DNA of 64,000 nt from Candidatus Manganitrophus sp. (GTDB lineage Bacteria; Nitrospirota; Nitrospiria; SBBL01; Manganitrophaceae), in the NCBI GenBank assembly GCA_028865235.1, contig CP114561.1, positions 1,260,001 to 1,324,000 on the forward strand, in the 5' to 3' direction. This document shows positions 55,668-64,000 of the stretch, piece after piece; position 1 is the first letter of the stretch, and every line of letters begins with the position of its first letter. A model generated the notes under the pieces. That model saw only the letters and a program-made list of their open reading frames with translations, was not told where the DNA came from and did not search any database. A program made the position numbers and the translations under genes.

Positions 55668-56741
55668 TTAAAACCCAAGACTCAGTTGAGCAACATAACG
55701 CCGATCAGCGCGCTGACCCGAGACGGCCCCGAGCTCTTCCGCATAGGTGGCGGCCGAAATGGATAGAATCCAGAAATCGACATCGACACCGGCCGCCGGA
55801 TAACCGCCGTTAATTCCGGCCCGAAGGGTCAAAATCATTGGGAAGCGGAACTCGGCTCCAAGATGGAGCCGTTTGTAAAGGTCGTCATCTGTTTCGATGC
55901 TCTTAGTGAGATCATCGATCTCAACGGCAAAGGTCGTCTTTAAAATCCAGAAATCGGGATTGATCGAAGCGCCGATGTTCACTGTTTGGGGAATTTCGCC
56001 AAGCTCTTCGAAGTCGAGATCGGTGATGTTCGAAACGACGAGCGCGACGCTCGGCTTGAGGAAATTTTTGAAATTGACCTTCGTGCCGATATCGAGAGCG
56101 AAGTCTGACTTTTTCCCAGCTTCTTCGGCATCGTCAATTGGGTCGAAAGTATCGTTCACAATATCGACGGCCGAATAAGTTTTATTCACTCCCTCCCGCC
56201 GAATAAATTTCCCCGTCACACCGACCTGTAACTTCTGATCAAAAAATCCGAACGCTCCGGAAGCCATGATCCCGGTGTCGATCCGAACATTTGTAGGGAT
56301 CGTGGGATTCGCCCCGCTATCCCGAATCTCCATGTCGACCGTCGCCTGTCCCAGGGCTGCGATGGCAAAGTTGTGCATGTAAAAATTCGGTAGGAGCGCC
56401 GCGCGGACATGCTGATGTTCCCCAATCCGCTCATTCAAAAAGTCAACGACTTCCTGCTGATCCTCCGTATCCAAGTCATTTAAATCCTGGTAGAAGCCCA
56501 TCGTGTTCTTTGAGACCTCCACCAGCGGATTTATTAGACCGACCCCGAATCCACTCACATCATTCAGACCGGCCGGGTTATAAAACATCGCGTTCTCATC
56601 GTCAGAGAGGGTGATGAAAGCCCCTCCCATCCCAAGCGGCCGAATTCCCCGATAGAGATTCGGCAACTCCTCGGCAGCGGCCACCCCCATTCCCAAAAAT
56701 CCTCCGATCAAAACCCCGAAGATAATTCCTTTTTTTACCAT
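55668..56741 (-). CDS. PorV/FadL-like outer-membrane beta-barrel protein
   Basis: The protein has 357 residues, with a signal peptide (MVKKGIIFGVLIGGFLGMG, cleaved near VAAAEE). The mature start LYRGIRPLGMGGAFITLSDD followed by NAMFYNPAGL is the diagnostic N-terminus of PorV/OMPP1-type barrels, and the C-terminus ends in aromatic VAQLSLGF, as in barrel proteins. I start at 56741 (GGGAG upstream); the ATG at 56771 overlaps the previous stop as TAATG. Probable operon with the secreted protein upstream. The cargo or role is unknown. Confidence 0.75.
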   Translation of the reverse strand: MVKKGIIFGVLIGGFLGMGVAAAEELPNLYRGIRPLGMGGAFITLSDDENAMFYNPAGLNDVSGFGVGLINPLVEVSKNTMGFYQDLNDLDTEDQQEVVDFLNERIGEHQHVRAALLPNFYMHNFAIAALGQATVDMEIRDSGANPTIPTNVRIDTGIMASGAFGFFDQKLQVGVTGKFIRREGVNKTYSAVDIVNDTFDPIDDAEEAGKKSDFALDIGTKVNFKNFLKPSVALVVSNITDLDFEELGEIPQTVNIGASINPDFWILKTTFAVEIDDLTKSIETDDDLYKRLHLGAEFRFPMILTLRAGINGGYPAAGVDVDFWILSISAATYAEELGAVSGQRADRRYVAQLSLGF

Positions 56742-56770
56742 CGCGCTTTCTCCCAAAGGTTTCCGAGTCA

Positions 56771-57535
56771 TTAAAAGTTCAGAAGATCCAGGACCGTCGT
56801 TGAATTAACATTAGACAATCTCTCCTGAATCTGCTCAATATGGTCGGTGATGTCATTTTCGGTTTGGTTAACAACAGCCTCGCCTAATCCCAAACCCATA
56901 TTGTTCACGTCTCGGGAAACCCGGTTGATCAGGGTCAGTCCCTGAATCGGGGTCAAGTCGTCGAGATCCTGCGTGGTCGGCATTTGGTTTGGTCTTCCAT
57001 CTGAATCATACCCGTCGGTCTTCGTTCCGAGCAGGACAACAATATCGACAACGGTTGCCACGGCGAGTTGAAGCCCCTGGGCTGGCGTTCGGACCGGAAG
57101 GGAACTCAACAAAATGACGGCATTATTCATATCGCTGAGCTGACTGCTTGTGGGAGCCGAAAAGTGAGCCGAGAAAAGGGCATAGCTCTCATTATTAGAG
57201 GGGGTTTTATCGACCGCTTCTTTAACAAGGTCGAAAACAGCAAGCCCGGCGCGCCCGGCATATGCGGATGCATAGAGGCTGACCACTTCAGGATCGCAAC
57301 TCGGTGCGGTCAGATCGGTCCCGCAAAGATCCGCAAGGATCTCGACCGCATCAGCAAACTCTCCATCGTCAAGCGCGATCTTTGCTTTTTCAAGCTTGGC
57401 TTCATCGGTACTGTCATCGGCCATGCTTTCGAAAACGCTCTTTCCCCCGCAGCCCTGTCCCTCCGCGCCGCCGAGAAACAAACCGGTGCTGAGAAGAAAC
57501 CCGATCCAGACAACCGTCCTTAAATTAAACCGCAT
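56771..57535 (-). CDS. Secreted hypothetical protein, helical
   Basis: This 254-residue protein has a signal peptide with FLGGAEGQGC near residue 30, possibly a lipobox-like site. The remainder is mostly helical, with TPR-like early part (AKIALDDGEFADAVEILADL) and long Asp/Asn-rich helices later. I start at 57535 behind GAGGAGAGG. It is adjacent to and upstream of the PorV-like gene, with TAATG spacing, so the two may form an outer-membrane pair. No domain is recognised. Confidence 0.6.
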   Translation of the reverse strand: MRFNLRTVVWIGFLLSTGLFLGGAEGQGCGGKSVFESMADDSTDEAKLEKAKIALDDGEFADAVEILADLCGTDLTAPSCDPEVVSLYASAYAGRAGLAVFDLVKEAVDKTPSNNESYALFSAHFSAPTSSQLSDMNNAVILLSSLPVRTPAQGLQLAVATVVDIVVLLGTKTDGYDSDGRPNQMPTTQDLDDLTPIQGLTLINRVSRDVNNMGLGLGEAVVNQTENDITDHIEQIQERLSNVNSTTVLDLLNF

Positions 57536-57707
57536 GGTCCTCTCCTCTTTAATCATTCCTTATTTGGATATATTTTTAAGGGATTACAAATGACAGAGTG
57601 GTCCGAAACACGTTTACAAAGGTAACAGGAAATCGAGGTTTGTCAAGGAAAGGAGGAATACCGGTTGGGCCTGAAACCGGCATAATGTTATCTACTATAT
57701 AGAGAGG

Positions 57708-58505
57708 TCAGGAGCGGATCGCGGCTTTTAATGAGGAGACGAGTCCCGAGAGCCGGGAGAGATACGCGGGGTCGTTCTGGGAGGTTTCGATGATTTTGAC
57801 CAGGGCGCTGCCGACGATGATCCCATCGGCCGCTTGTCCCATTTCTTTCGCCTCTTCCGGCGTCGAGATGCCGAAGCCGACGGCGACCGGGCGGTCGGTC
57901 ATCGACTTCAACTTCTGAATCCGTGTTCGGATCGATTCCTTCTCGGTGAGAGCGGCGCCGGTGATTCCGGTGAGGGAGACATAATAAACAAACCCGCCGC
58001 TGTCTTTGACGATCCGCTCCGCCCGCTCGGGAGGCGTAGTCGGCGCCACCAGGAAAATCAAATCGATCAGGTGGCGCTTCGCGAGAGACAAGAATTCCTT
58101 CGCCTCTTCATGAGGAAGGTCGGGAACGATCAAACCGTCCACCCCGGCTCCTTTCGCCTCTTTGAAGAAAGCGCCGAGGCCGAAAGCATACATCGGATTG
58201 GAATAGGTCATCAAAATCAGCGGGATTTTCGTCTGCCGGCGAAGCAGGGTGACCAGATCCAAAACGCCGCGCAGCGTCACCCCCTGCCGCAGCGCCCGCT
58301 CCGATGCTTTCTGGATGGTGGGGCCGTCGGCAACCGGGTCGGAAAAGGGGACCCCCAATTCAATCAGGTCGGCTCCCGCTTTTTCCATCTCCAAAACGAT
58401 TTGCGCCGTTTCGGAAAGGGTCGGATCGCCGGCCATCACGTAGGCGATCAGCGCCTTCTCGCCCCGCGCCGTTATATTTTTAATCGTAGACTCGATCCGG
58501 CTCAT
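57708..58505 (-). CDS. trpA: Tryptophan synthase alpha subunit
   Basis: TrpA cleaves indole-3-glycerol phosphate to indole, which passes to TrpB. The TIM barrel of 265 residues is complete: ALIAYVMAGDPTL, ELGVPFSDPVADGPTIQKA (catalytic Glu and Asp), GLIVPDLPHEE and PVAVGFGISTPEEAK. I start at the ATG at 58505; it overlaps the HD-GYP gene by 26 bases, so it is translated after it. It is the last gene of the trp operon in the window and is intact. Confidence 0.94.
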   Translation of the reverse strand: MSRIESTIKNITARGEKALIAYVMAGDPTLSETAQIVLEMEKAGADLIELGVPFSDPVADGPTIQKASERALRQGVTLRGVLDLVTLLRRQTKIPLILMTYSNPMYAFGLGAFFKEAKGAGVDGLIVPDLPHEEAKEFLSLAKRHLIDLIFLVAPTTPPERAERIVKDSGGFVYYVSLTGITGAALTEKESIRTRIQKLKSMTDRPVAVGFGISTPEEAKEMGQAADGIIVGSALVKIIETSQNDPAYLSRLSGLVSSLKAAIRS

Positions 58506-59760
58506 CGGGGGCTCTTTTCTTCTGAAGGGGGGTGGAAGGGCCGGCGGCCGGCGGCCGATTTCGATGGAGGATCGGCTCGATCTCTCCGTTCTCGAAGGCC
58601 GCGATAAAGGTATCAACGACCTTCGGATCGAATTGCGTTCCGGCATGTCGCCGCAGCTCTTGGAGGGCAATCTCCGAATGAAGCCCTTTTCGGTAGGGAC
58701 GGTCGGAGGTGATCGCGTCGAATGTGTCGCTGACCGAGATAATGCGGGCCATGATCGGAATCCCCCCTCCCTTCAACGCATCGGGGTACCCTTTTCCATC
58801 ATACTTCTCATGATGGTGGCGGATGCCGGGGACAATCGCGCGGAGCGGCCGGATATTTTCGACGATCTTGGCCCCGATCACGGTGTGATTCTCCATAATC
58901 TGGGCCTCCTCCGGCTCAAGACGGCTCGGTTTTCCGAGAATCCGATCTTCAATCCCGATCTTCCCGATGTCATGAAGCGCCGCCGCGAGCTTTAACTGAT
59001 CCAATTCTTCCGGGGAAAGGCCCATCCGTTTTCCGACGACCATGCTATATTCCAATACCCGCTTCGTGTGGCCGCCGGTGTAGGCGTCTTTCGCCTCGAT
59101 GGCGTCCCCGAGCGCCGCGGCCGTGCTCAAAAAGGTTTCTTTCAATTCTTTGTACAAACCGGCATTTTCGATGGCGATGGCGACCTGGTCGGCCAACGAT
59201 TTGAATCCCTCCAGATCGATCTCGGTAAATTTTCCCCGCTTTTTGTTGATCGCTTGGAGGACGCCGACAATCCTCTCGCGAATCTTCACCGGAACGCAGA
59301 TCATGTTGCGGGTCACGAAACCGCTCTTCTCATCCGCGCTCTTGAAAAAACGAGGGTTCGCCCGGGTATCGTTCACAATTTGCGGCTCCCCCGTTTGCGC
59401 GACCCAGCCGGCGATCCCCTCCCCCGGACGAAGGCGGATCTCACGGACCTTTTCCCCCTTCTCTCCAAGGGCCACTTCGAAAAAAAGCTCCTGCGTTTCG
59501 GGGTCGATCAACAATAAAGATCCGACCTCCGACCGCATCAAGCGGGTCGCCGATTCCATGGCGCGCCTGCGAACCTCCCGCTCGTCGAGTGTGGAGTTCA
59601 GAAGCCGGCCGATCTCCTCCATTGTCTCCAGGATCTCGAGCCGCGCTTTCTGGGCGGCGATCTTATTTTTTAAGCCGATCTCTGCGCGCACCTGAACCGC
59701 GGGCTTTTTGCGCTTTTTCCCTCCGCCCTCCTTCACTCTCTTTTTCGTCGTTGCAGGCAT
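58480..59760 (-). CDS. GAF-HD-GYP phosphodiesterase in the trp operon
   Basis: The protein has 426 residues: a basic N-terminus (about 1-30), a GAF domain (about 45-203) and an HD-GYP domain (about 207-390). Catalytic residues are present: HDIGK at 263-267 and HHHEKYDGKGYP at 315-326 (with the GYP triad). It probably hydrolyses cyclic di-GMP in response to a GAF ligand. It lies between trpB (14 bases after it) and trpA (26-base overlap), so it is expressed with tryptophan synthesis. The reason for this coupling is unknown. Confidence 0.88.
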   Translation of the reverse strand: MPATTKKRVKEGGGKKRKKPAVQVRAEIGLKNKIAAQKARLEILETMEEIGRLLNSTLDEREVRRRAMESATRLMRSEVGSLLLIDPETQELFFEVALGEKGEKVREIRLRPGEGIAGWVAQTGEPQIVNDTRANPRFFKSADEKSGFVTRNMICVPVKIRERIVGVLQAINKKRGKFTEIDLEGFKSLADQVAIAIENAGLYKELKETFLSTAAALGDAIEAKDAYTGGHTKRVLEYSMVVGKRMGLSPEELDQLKLAAALHDIGKIGIEDRILGKPSRLEPEEAQIMENHTVIGAKIVENIRPLRAIVPGIRHHHEKYDGKGYPDALKGGGIPIMARIISVSDTFDAITSDRPYRKGLHSEIALQELRRHAGTQFDPKVVDTFIAAFENGEIEPILHRNRPPAAGPSTPLQKKRAPDEPDRVYD

Positions 59761-59774
59761 GATCCCTCCCCGCT

Positions 59775-60972
<1,198 letters not shown>

Positions 60973-60989
<17 letters not shown>

Positions 60990-61635
60990 ACTTCTCCCCC
61001 GCCCGCTTCGCCGCTTCGATAAATCGTTTCATCTTCACGTGATCTTTCTTTCTCCGACCCCCGACCCCCGACCCCCGGCCCCCTGTCTCGATCTCCACCC
61101 CGCTGCTCACATCAACGCCGTAAGGACGGACCGCCGCAATGGCCGCTTCGACATTCTCCGGCGTCAGCCCCCCTGCAAGGAGGATCCGACAGAGCCGCGT
61201 TGCCTTCGCCGCAATCTTCCAATCAAATGAAACGCCGCTTCCGCCGAGATGCTGATCGTGGTACGTGTCGAGCAGAACGGCGCGTGCGGGATGGGACGAT
61301 ATTTCATCGAGATCCTCCTCATCCCGGACGCGGATCACCTTGATCGCCCGCGATGCAAACGGCCGGATCGTTTCAGGTGAAAAAGGACCATGAAATTGAA
61401 TCAGGTCGAGTCCGCACTCTTCAACCGCCTGCCTGAAATCCTTTTCCTCTCCAGAGGTGAAAACGCCGACGGTGGTTACGAAGGCGGGCAGGGAGGAGAT
61501 AATTTTTCGGACCGTCTCCGGCGGGGTGAATCGCGGACTCTCCGGGGCGAAGATGAATCCGATCGCATCGGCCCCATACTCCGCCGCCATCATCGCATCT
61601 TCCAGATTGGTGATCCCGCAGATCTTGACGCGCAT
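60973..61635 (-). CDS. trpF: Phosphoribosylanthranilate isomerase
   Basis: TrpF isomerises phosphoribosylanthranilate. The barrel of about 220 residues has the catalytic Cys in [13 protein letters not shown] and the Asp in [21 protein letters not shown]. Near the C-terminus an in-frame low-complexity insert ([15 protein letters not shown]) lies between VDVSSGVE and [15 protein letters not shown]; it comes from a GGGGGTC-repeat tract at about 61054-61086. The insert follows the last beta strand and may be tolerated. The gene overlaps trpB by 17 bases. Confidence 0.88.
61054..61086. repeat. GACCCCC tandem tract inside trpF
   Basis: On the plus strand three copies of GACCCCC (or CGACCCC) are followed by GGCCCCCTG. 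The tract is within coding sequence, in frame, and adds about 12 residues. Similar CCCCTGACCCC units occur at 20540-20570. Confidence 0.7.
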
Positions 61636-61648
61636 GGCGATTATATTC

Positions 61649-61718
61649 GTAGGGGCGATCCTTGTGATCGCCCGCTTGTTACCCGTGAGACCTGGGCGAA
61701 TACAAGATTCGCCCCTAC
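61649..61718. repeat. Nested palindromic element, GTAGGGGCG family
   Basis: A 70-base element starting GTAGGGGCGATCCTTGTGATCGCCC and ending GATTCGCCCCTAC, in the gap between trpF and trpC. It contains an inner hairpin GGGCGATCCTTGTGATCGCCC-type and a second GGGCGAATACAAGATTCGCCC hairpin, so the element is two hairpins with inverted outer ends. It matches the element at 43843-43935 closely. Confidence 0.85.
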
Positions 61719-61735
61719 AGAACAGGGATGCACAA

Positions 61736-62530
61736 TCATCTTCCCAACAATTCCTTCATTTTGTCCGCCATCTTCTCAGCTACCATGAAGGTCTCGCCGA
61801 TCAGCATCGCCTCGACCCCGGCATCGTAGAGCCGCTCGACTTCCTTTCGAGAATGAATCCCGCTTTCGCTGATTACGACCCGGTCCTTCCGTAAGATAGA
61901 TGGAATTTCGCGGAGAAGGCGGAAGGTCGTTTCCAGATCAGTCTTGAAGGTGCGCAGATCCCGATTGTTGATCCCGATGACCGGCGCCCAATCGACCACC
62001 TGCTCCAGTTCCTTCTCGTCATGAACTTCCACAAGAATATCGAGCGAGAGCTCCCGCGCCAGATGGAAATAGTCTATCGCCTGTTGGCGTTCCAACAAGG
62101 CGGCGATCAGGAGGAGCGCGTCGGCTCCCCAGGCGCGCGCTTCGTACACTTGAAACTCATCGAGGATAAAATCTTTTTTCAGCAAGGGAAGCGCGATCGC
62201 TGACCGCACTTCCTTTAGATAAGAAGGCTTGCCGAGGAAAAAGTGCTCTTCCGTGAGAACGGAGACCGCTGCTGCCCCTTCTCCCTCGTAGATCCGGGCA
62301 ATCTCAACCGGCTGGAACTTTTCCCGAATGATCCCTTTCGAAGGAGAGGCCTTCTTGATCTCGGCGATCAGCCGGGGAGCCCCCTCTTGGCGTTCTCGAA
62401 GCGCCTTCTGAAATCGACGGGTCGGCTCCGCATCGGCAATCCGCGACCGGAGCTCTTGAAGCGCGCTCCGCCCCTTCCGGCGTTGAACCGACTCGCGTTT
62501 GACTTTAAGAATGTCGTCTAGGAAAGTCAT
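61736..62530 (-). CDS. trpC: Indole-3-glycerol phosphate synthase
   Basis: TrpC closes the indole ring from CdRP. The barrel of 264 residues has LIAEIKKASPSKG (catalytic Lys), FQVYEARAWGADALLLIAALL, DILVEVHDEKELE, IGINNRDLRTF and VVISESGIHSRKEVERL. I start at 62530 (MTFLDDILKVKRESV), the usual N-terminus of the family. The gene is intact, so the sequence quality here is good. It follows trpD by about 44 bases. Confidence 0.94.
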   Translation of the reverse strand: MTFLDDILKVKRESVQRRKGRSALQELRSRIADAEPTRRFQKALRERQEGAPRLIAEIKKASPSKGIIREKFQPVEIARIYEGEGAAAVSVLTEEHFFLGKPSYLKEVRSAIALPLLKKDFILDEFQVYEARAWGADALLLIAALLERQQAIDYFHLARELSLDILVEVHDEKELEQVVDWAPVIGINNRDLRTFKTDLETTFRLLREIPSILRKDRVVISESGIHSRKEVERLYDAGVEAMLIGETFMVAEKMADKMKELLGR

Positions 62531-62574
62531 AGAATAAGTGAGGAGTGAAGTGTAAGGAGTCAACGACTTACTCC

Positions 62575-63602
62575 TTACTTATTGGTCATCTCCTTCAAAG
62601 CTTCCAGCTTGCCCATCGCCCTTCCGGAGTCGATCGATTCCTCCGCCAGATGGACCCCCTCCTGGAGGGTCTTTGCCTTTCCGACGGCGACGAGCGCCGG
62701 GGCGGCATTCATCAAAACCACATCCCGCTTCGGTCCCTGTTCACCTTTCAGGATATCGAGGAGAATCGCCGCATTGACGTCGGCGTTGCCTCCGGCCAAA
62801 TCTTTGAGACTTCCACCCGGAAGTTGAAAGTCTTTCGGCTCCAGCGGATAGGTTAGAACGCGGCCCCCTTTTCCCTCGGAGATCCGGCTCTTGCCGGTGA
62901 TGGTGATCTCATCGAGGCCGTCGGCGCCGTGGACGACGAAACAGTGGCGCGAGCCGAGATTGAGGAGCACCTGCGCCATCAGCTCGGTGTAGATGGAGGA
63001 GAAAACCCCAAGGACCTGGACGGTCGCCCCGGCCGGATTGGTCAGCGGTCCCAGCAGGTTGAACAGGGTGCGGATGCCGGTCTCCCGGCGCGGACCGACG
63101 GCATGGCGCATGGCGCCGTGGTGTGCGGGGCGAAAAGAAAGCCGATGCCGAGCTCATCGATGCAGCGCGCGCCCCGCTCGGGGGTAAGATCGAGGCGCAC
63201 TCCCGGCGGCTTCCAGCACATCGGCGCTGCCGCTGGTGCTGGACACCGACGGTTGCCGTGCTTGGCCACGCTGACCCCGCAGCCGGCCACCACGAAGGCG
63301 CCCGTCGTCGAGACGTTGAACAGGGTGGCGCCGATCGCCGCCGGTGCCGCAGATGTCGACCACGATCGGATCGGTGACACCGGACGCGAACCGCAGTCTC
63401 GCGCATCACCTCCGCCGCGCCGGTGATCTCGTCGACCGTCTCGCCCTTCATGCGCAGGGCGACGAGGAAGCCGGCGATCTGCGCCGGCGTCGCCTCGCCC
63501 TCATCAGCTCCTGCATGGCCTGCTCCGCATCTTCGGCTCGCTCGAGGCTGCCACCCTTTCGACCACTTTGGCAAGCGCTTCTTGATCAGGCGTCGCCCTT
63601 AT
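62575..63602 (-). CDS. trpD: Anthranilate phosphoribosyltransferase, 5' half frame-disrupted
   Basis: TrpD transfers phosphoribose to anthranilate. The C-terminal half (62575 to about 63110) reads cleanly in one frame, [27 protein letters not shown] to the end. The N-terminal half is broken by many indels: [34 protein letters not shown] is in one frame, the [10 protein letters not shown] core in another and the ATLFNVST piece in a third. No ATG is visible near the expected start (about 63602), so the 5' limit is approximate. The disrupted half is very GC-rich. Confidence 0.75.
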
Positions 63603-63606
63603 CCTC

Positions 63607-64000
<394 letters not shown>

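Overview
The window reads as chromosome of a Gram-negative (diderm) bacterium of moderately high GC. Evidence for two membranes: several lipoproteins, a LolC/LolD pair, RlpA, a Slp-type lipoprotein, Mpl, two type IV pilus-type machineries and a PorV-like outer-membrane protein. Gene content and order fit an environmental, deep-branching diderm. Nitrospirota or a neighbouring phylum is my best guess, but this is inference; no rRNA or unique marker settles it. Most genes lie on the minus strand and are densely packed.

Layout. 1-3000: hypothetical genes, a FIST-domain sensor and a Slp lipoprotein. 3065-9981: an operon running leftwards, gspF-gspE-pilM-pilN-pilO-pilP-like, coupled to a membrane cytochrome c and preceded by mazG. 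10221-14176: an integron, with six same-direction cassettes, five recognisable attC sites, an attI-like region and only the first codons of an integrase. 14314-18417: a pilin, rlpA, a PilZ protein and rpsF-ssb-rpsR. 18764-23389: housekeeping genes ychF, pth, rplY, prs, tRNA-Gln and ispE. 23474-30866: the pilB-pilT-pilC-pilS-pilR operon behind a good sigma70-type promoter. 31082-33387: aroE and a PDZ/radical-SAM DUF512 gene. 33735-40701: TPR protein, a coupled four-gene operon around a processive glycosyltransferase, and two BON lipoproteins. 41803-45334: an LD-carboxypeptidase, a serine hydrolase and mpl, a likely murein-recycling group. 46498-48903: a large FnIII/VCBS lipoprotein. 49112-52631 (plus strand): lysS, lolC, lolD. 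52647-57535: a hybrid histidine kinase and a PorV-like protein with a secreted partner. 57708-64000: a trp operon, trpG-D-C-F-B-(HD-GYP)-A.

Two points affect every reading of this window. First, about twenty otherwise well-conserved genes, many of them essential (rpsF, pth, prs, aroE, lysS), are broken by single-base shifts, mostly at G/C or A/T homopolymers. This looks like uncorrected long-read consensus error, not gene decay, and I annotate those genes across the shift. Second, the middle of trpB, the 5' half of trpD and all visible trpG are markedly richer in GC and full of indels compared with the flanking trp sequence. This points to a chimeric or unpolished consensus, or less likely to foreign DNA.

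The most interesting biology is the integron with a decayed integrase, the GAF/HD-GYP gene lodged in the trp operon, the cytochrome c translationally coupled to the pilus-like operon, the uncharacterised glycosyltransferase operon, and a dispersed family of nested palindromic repeats.
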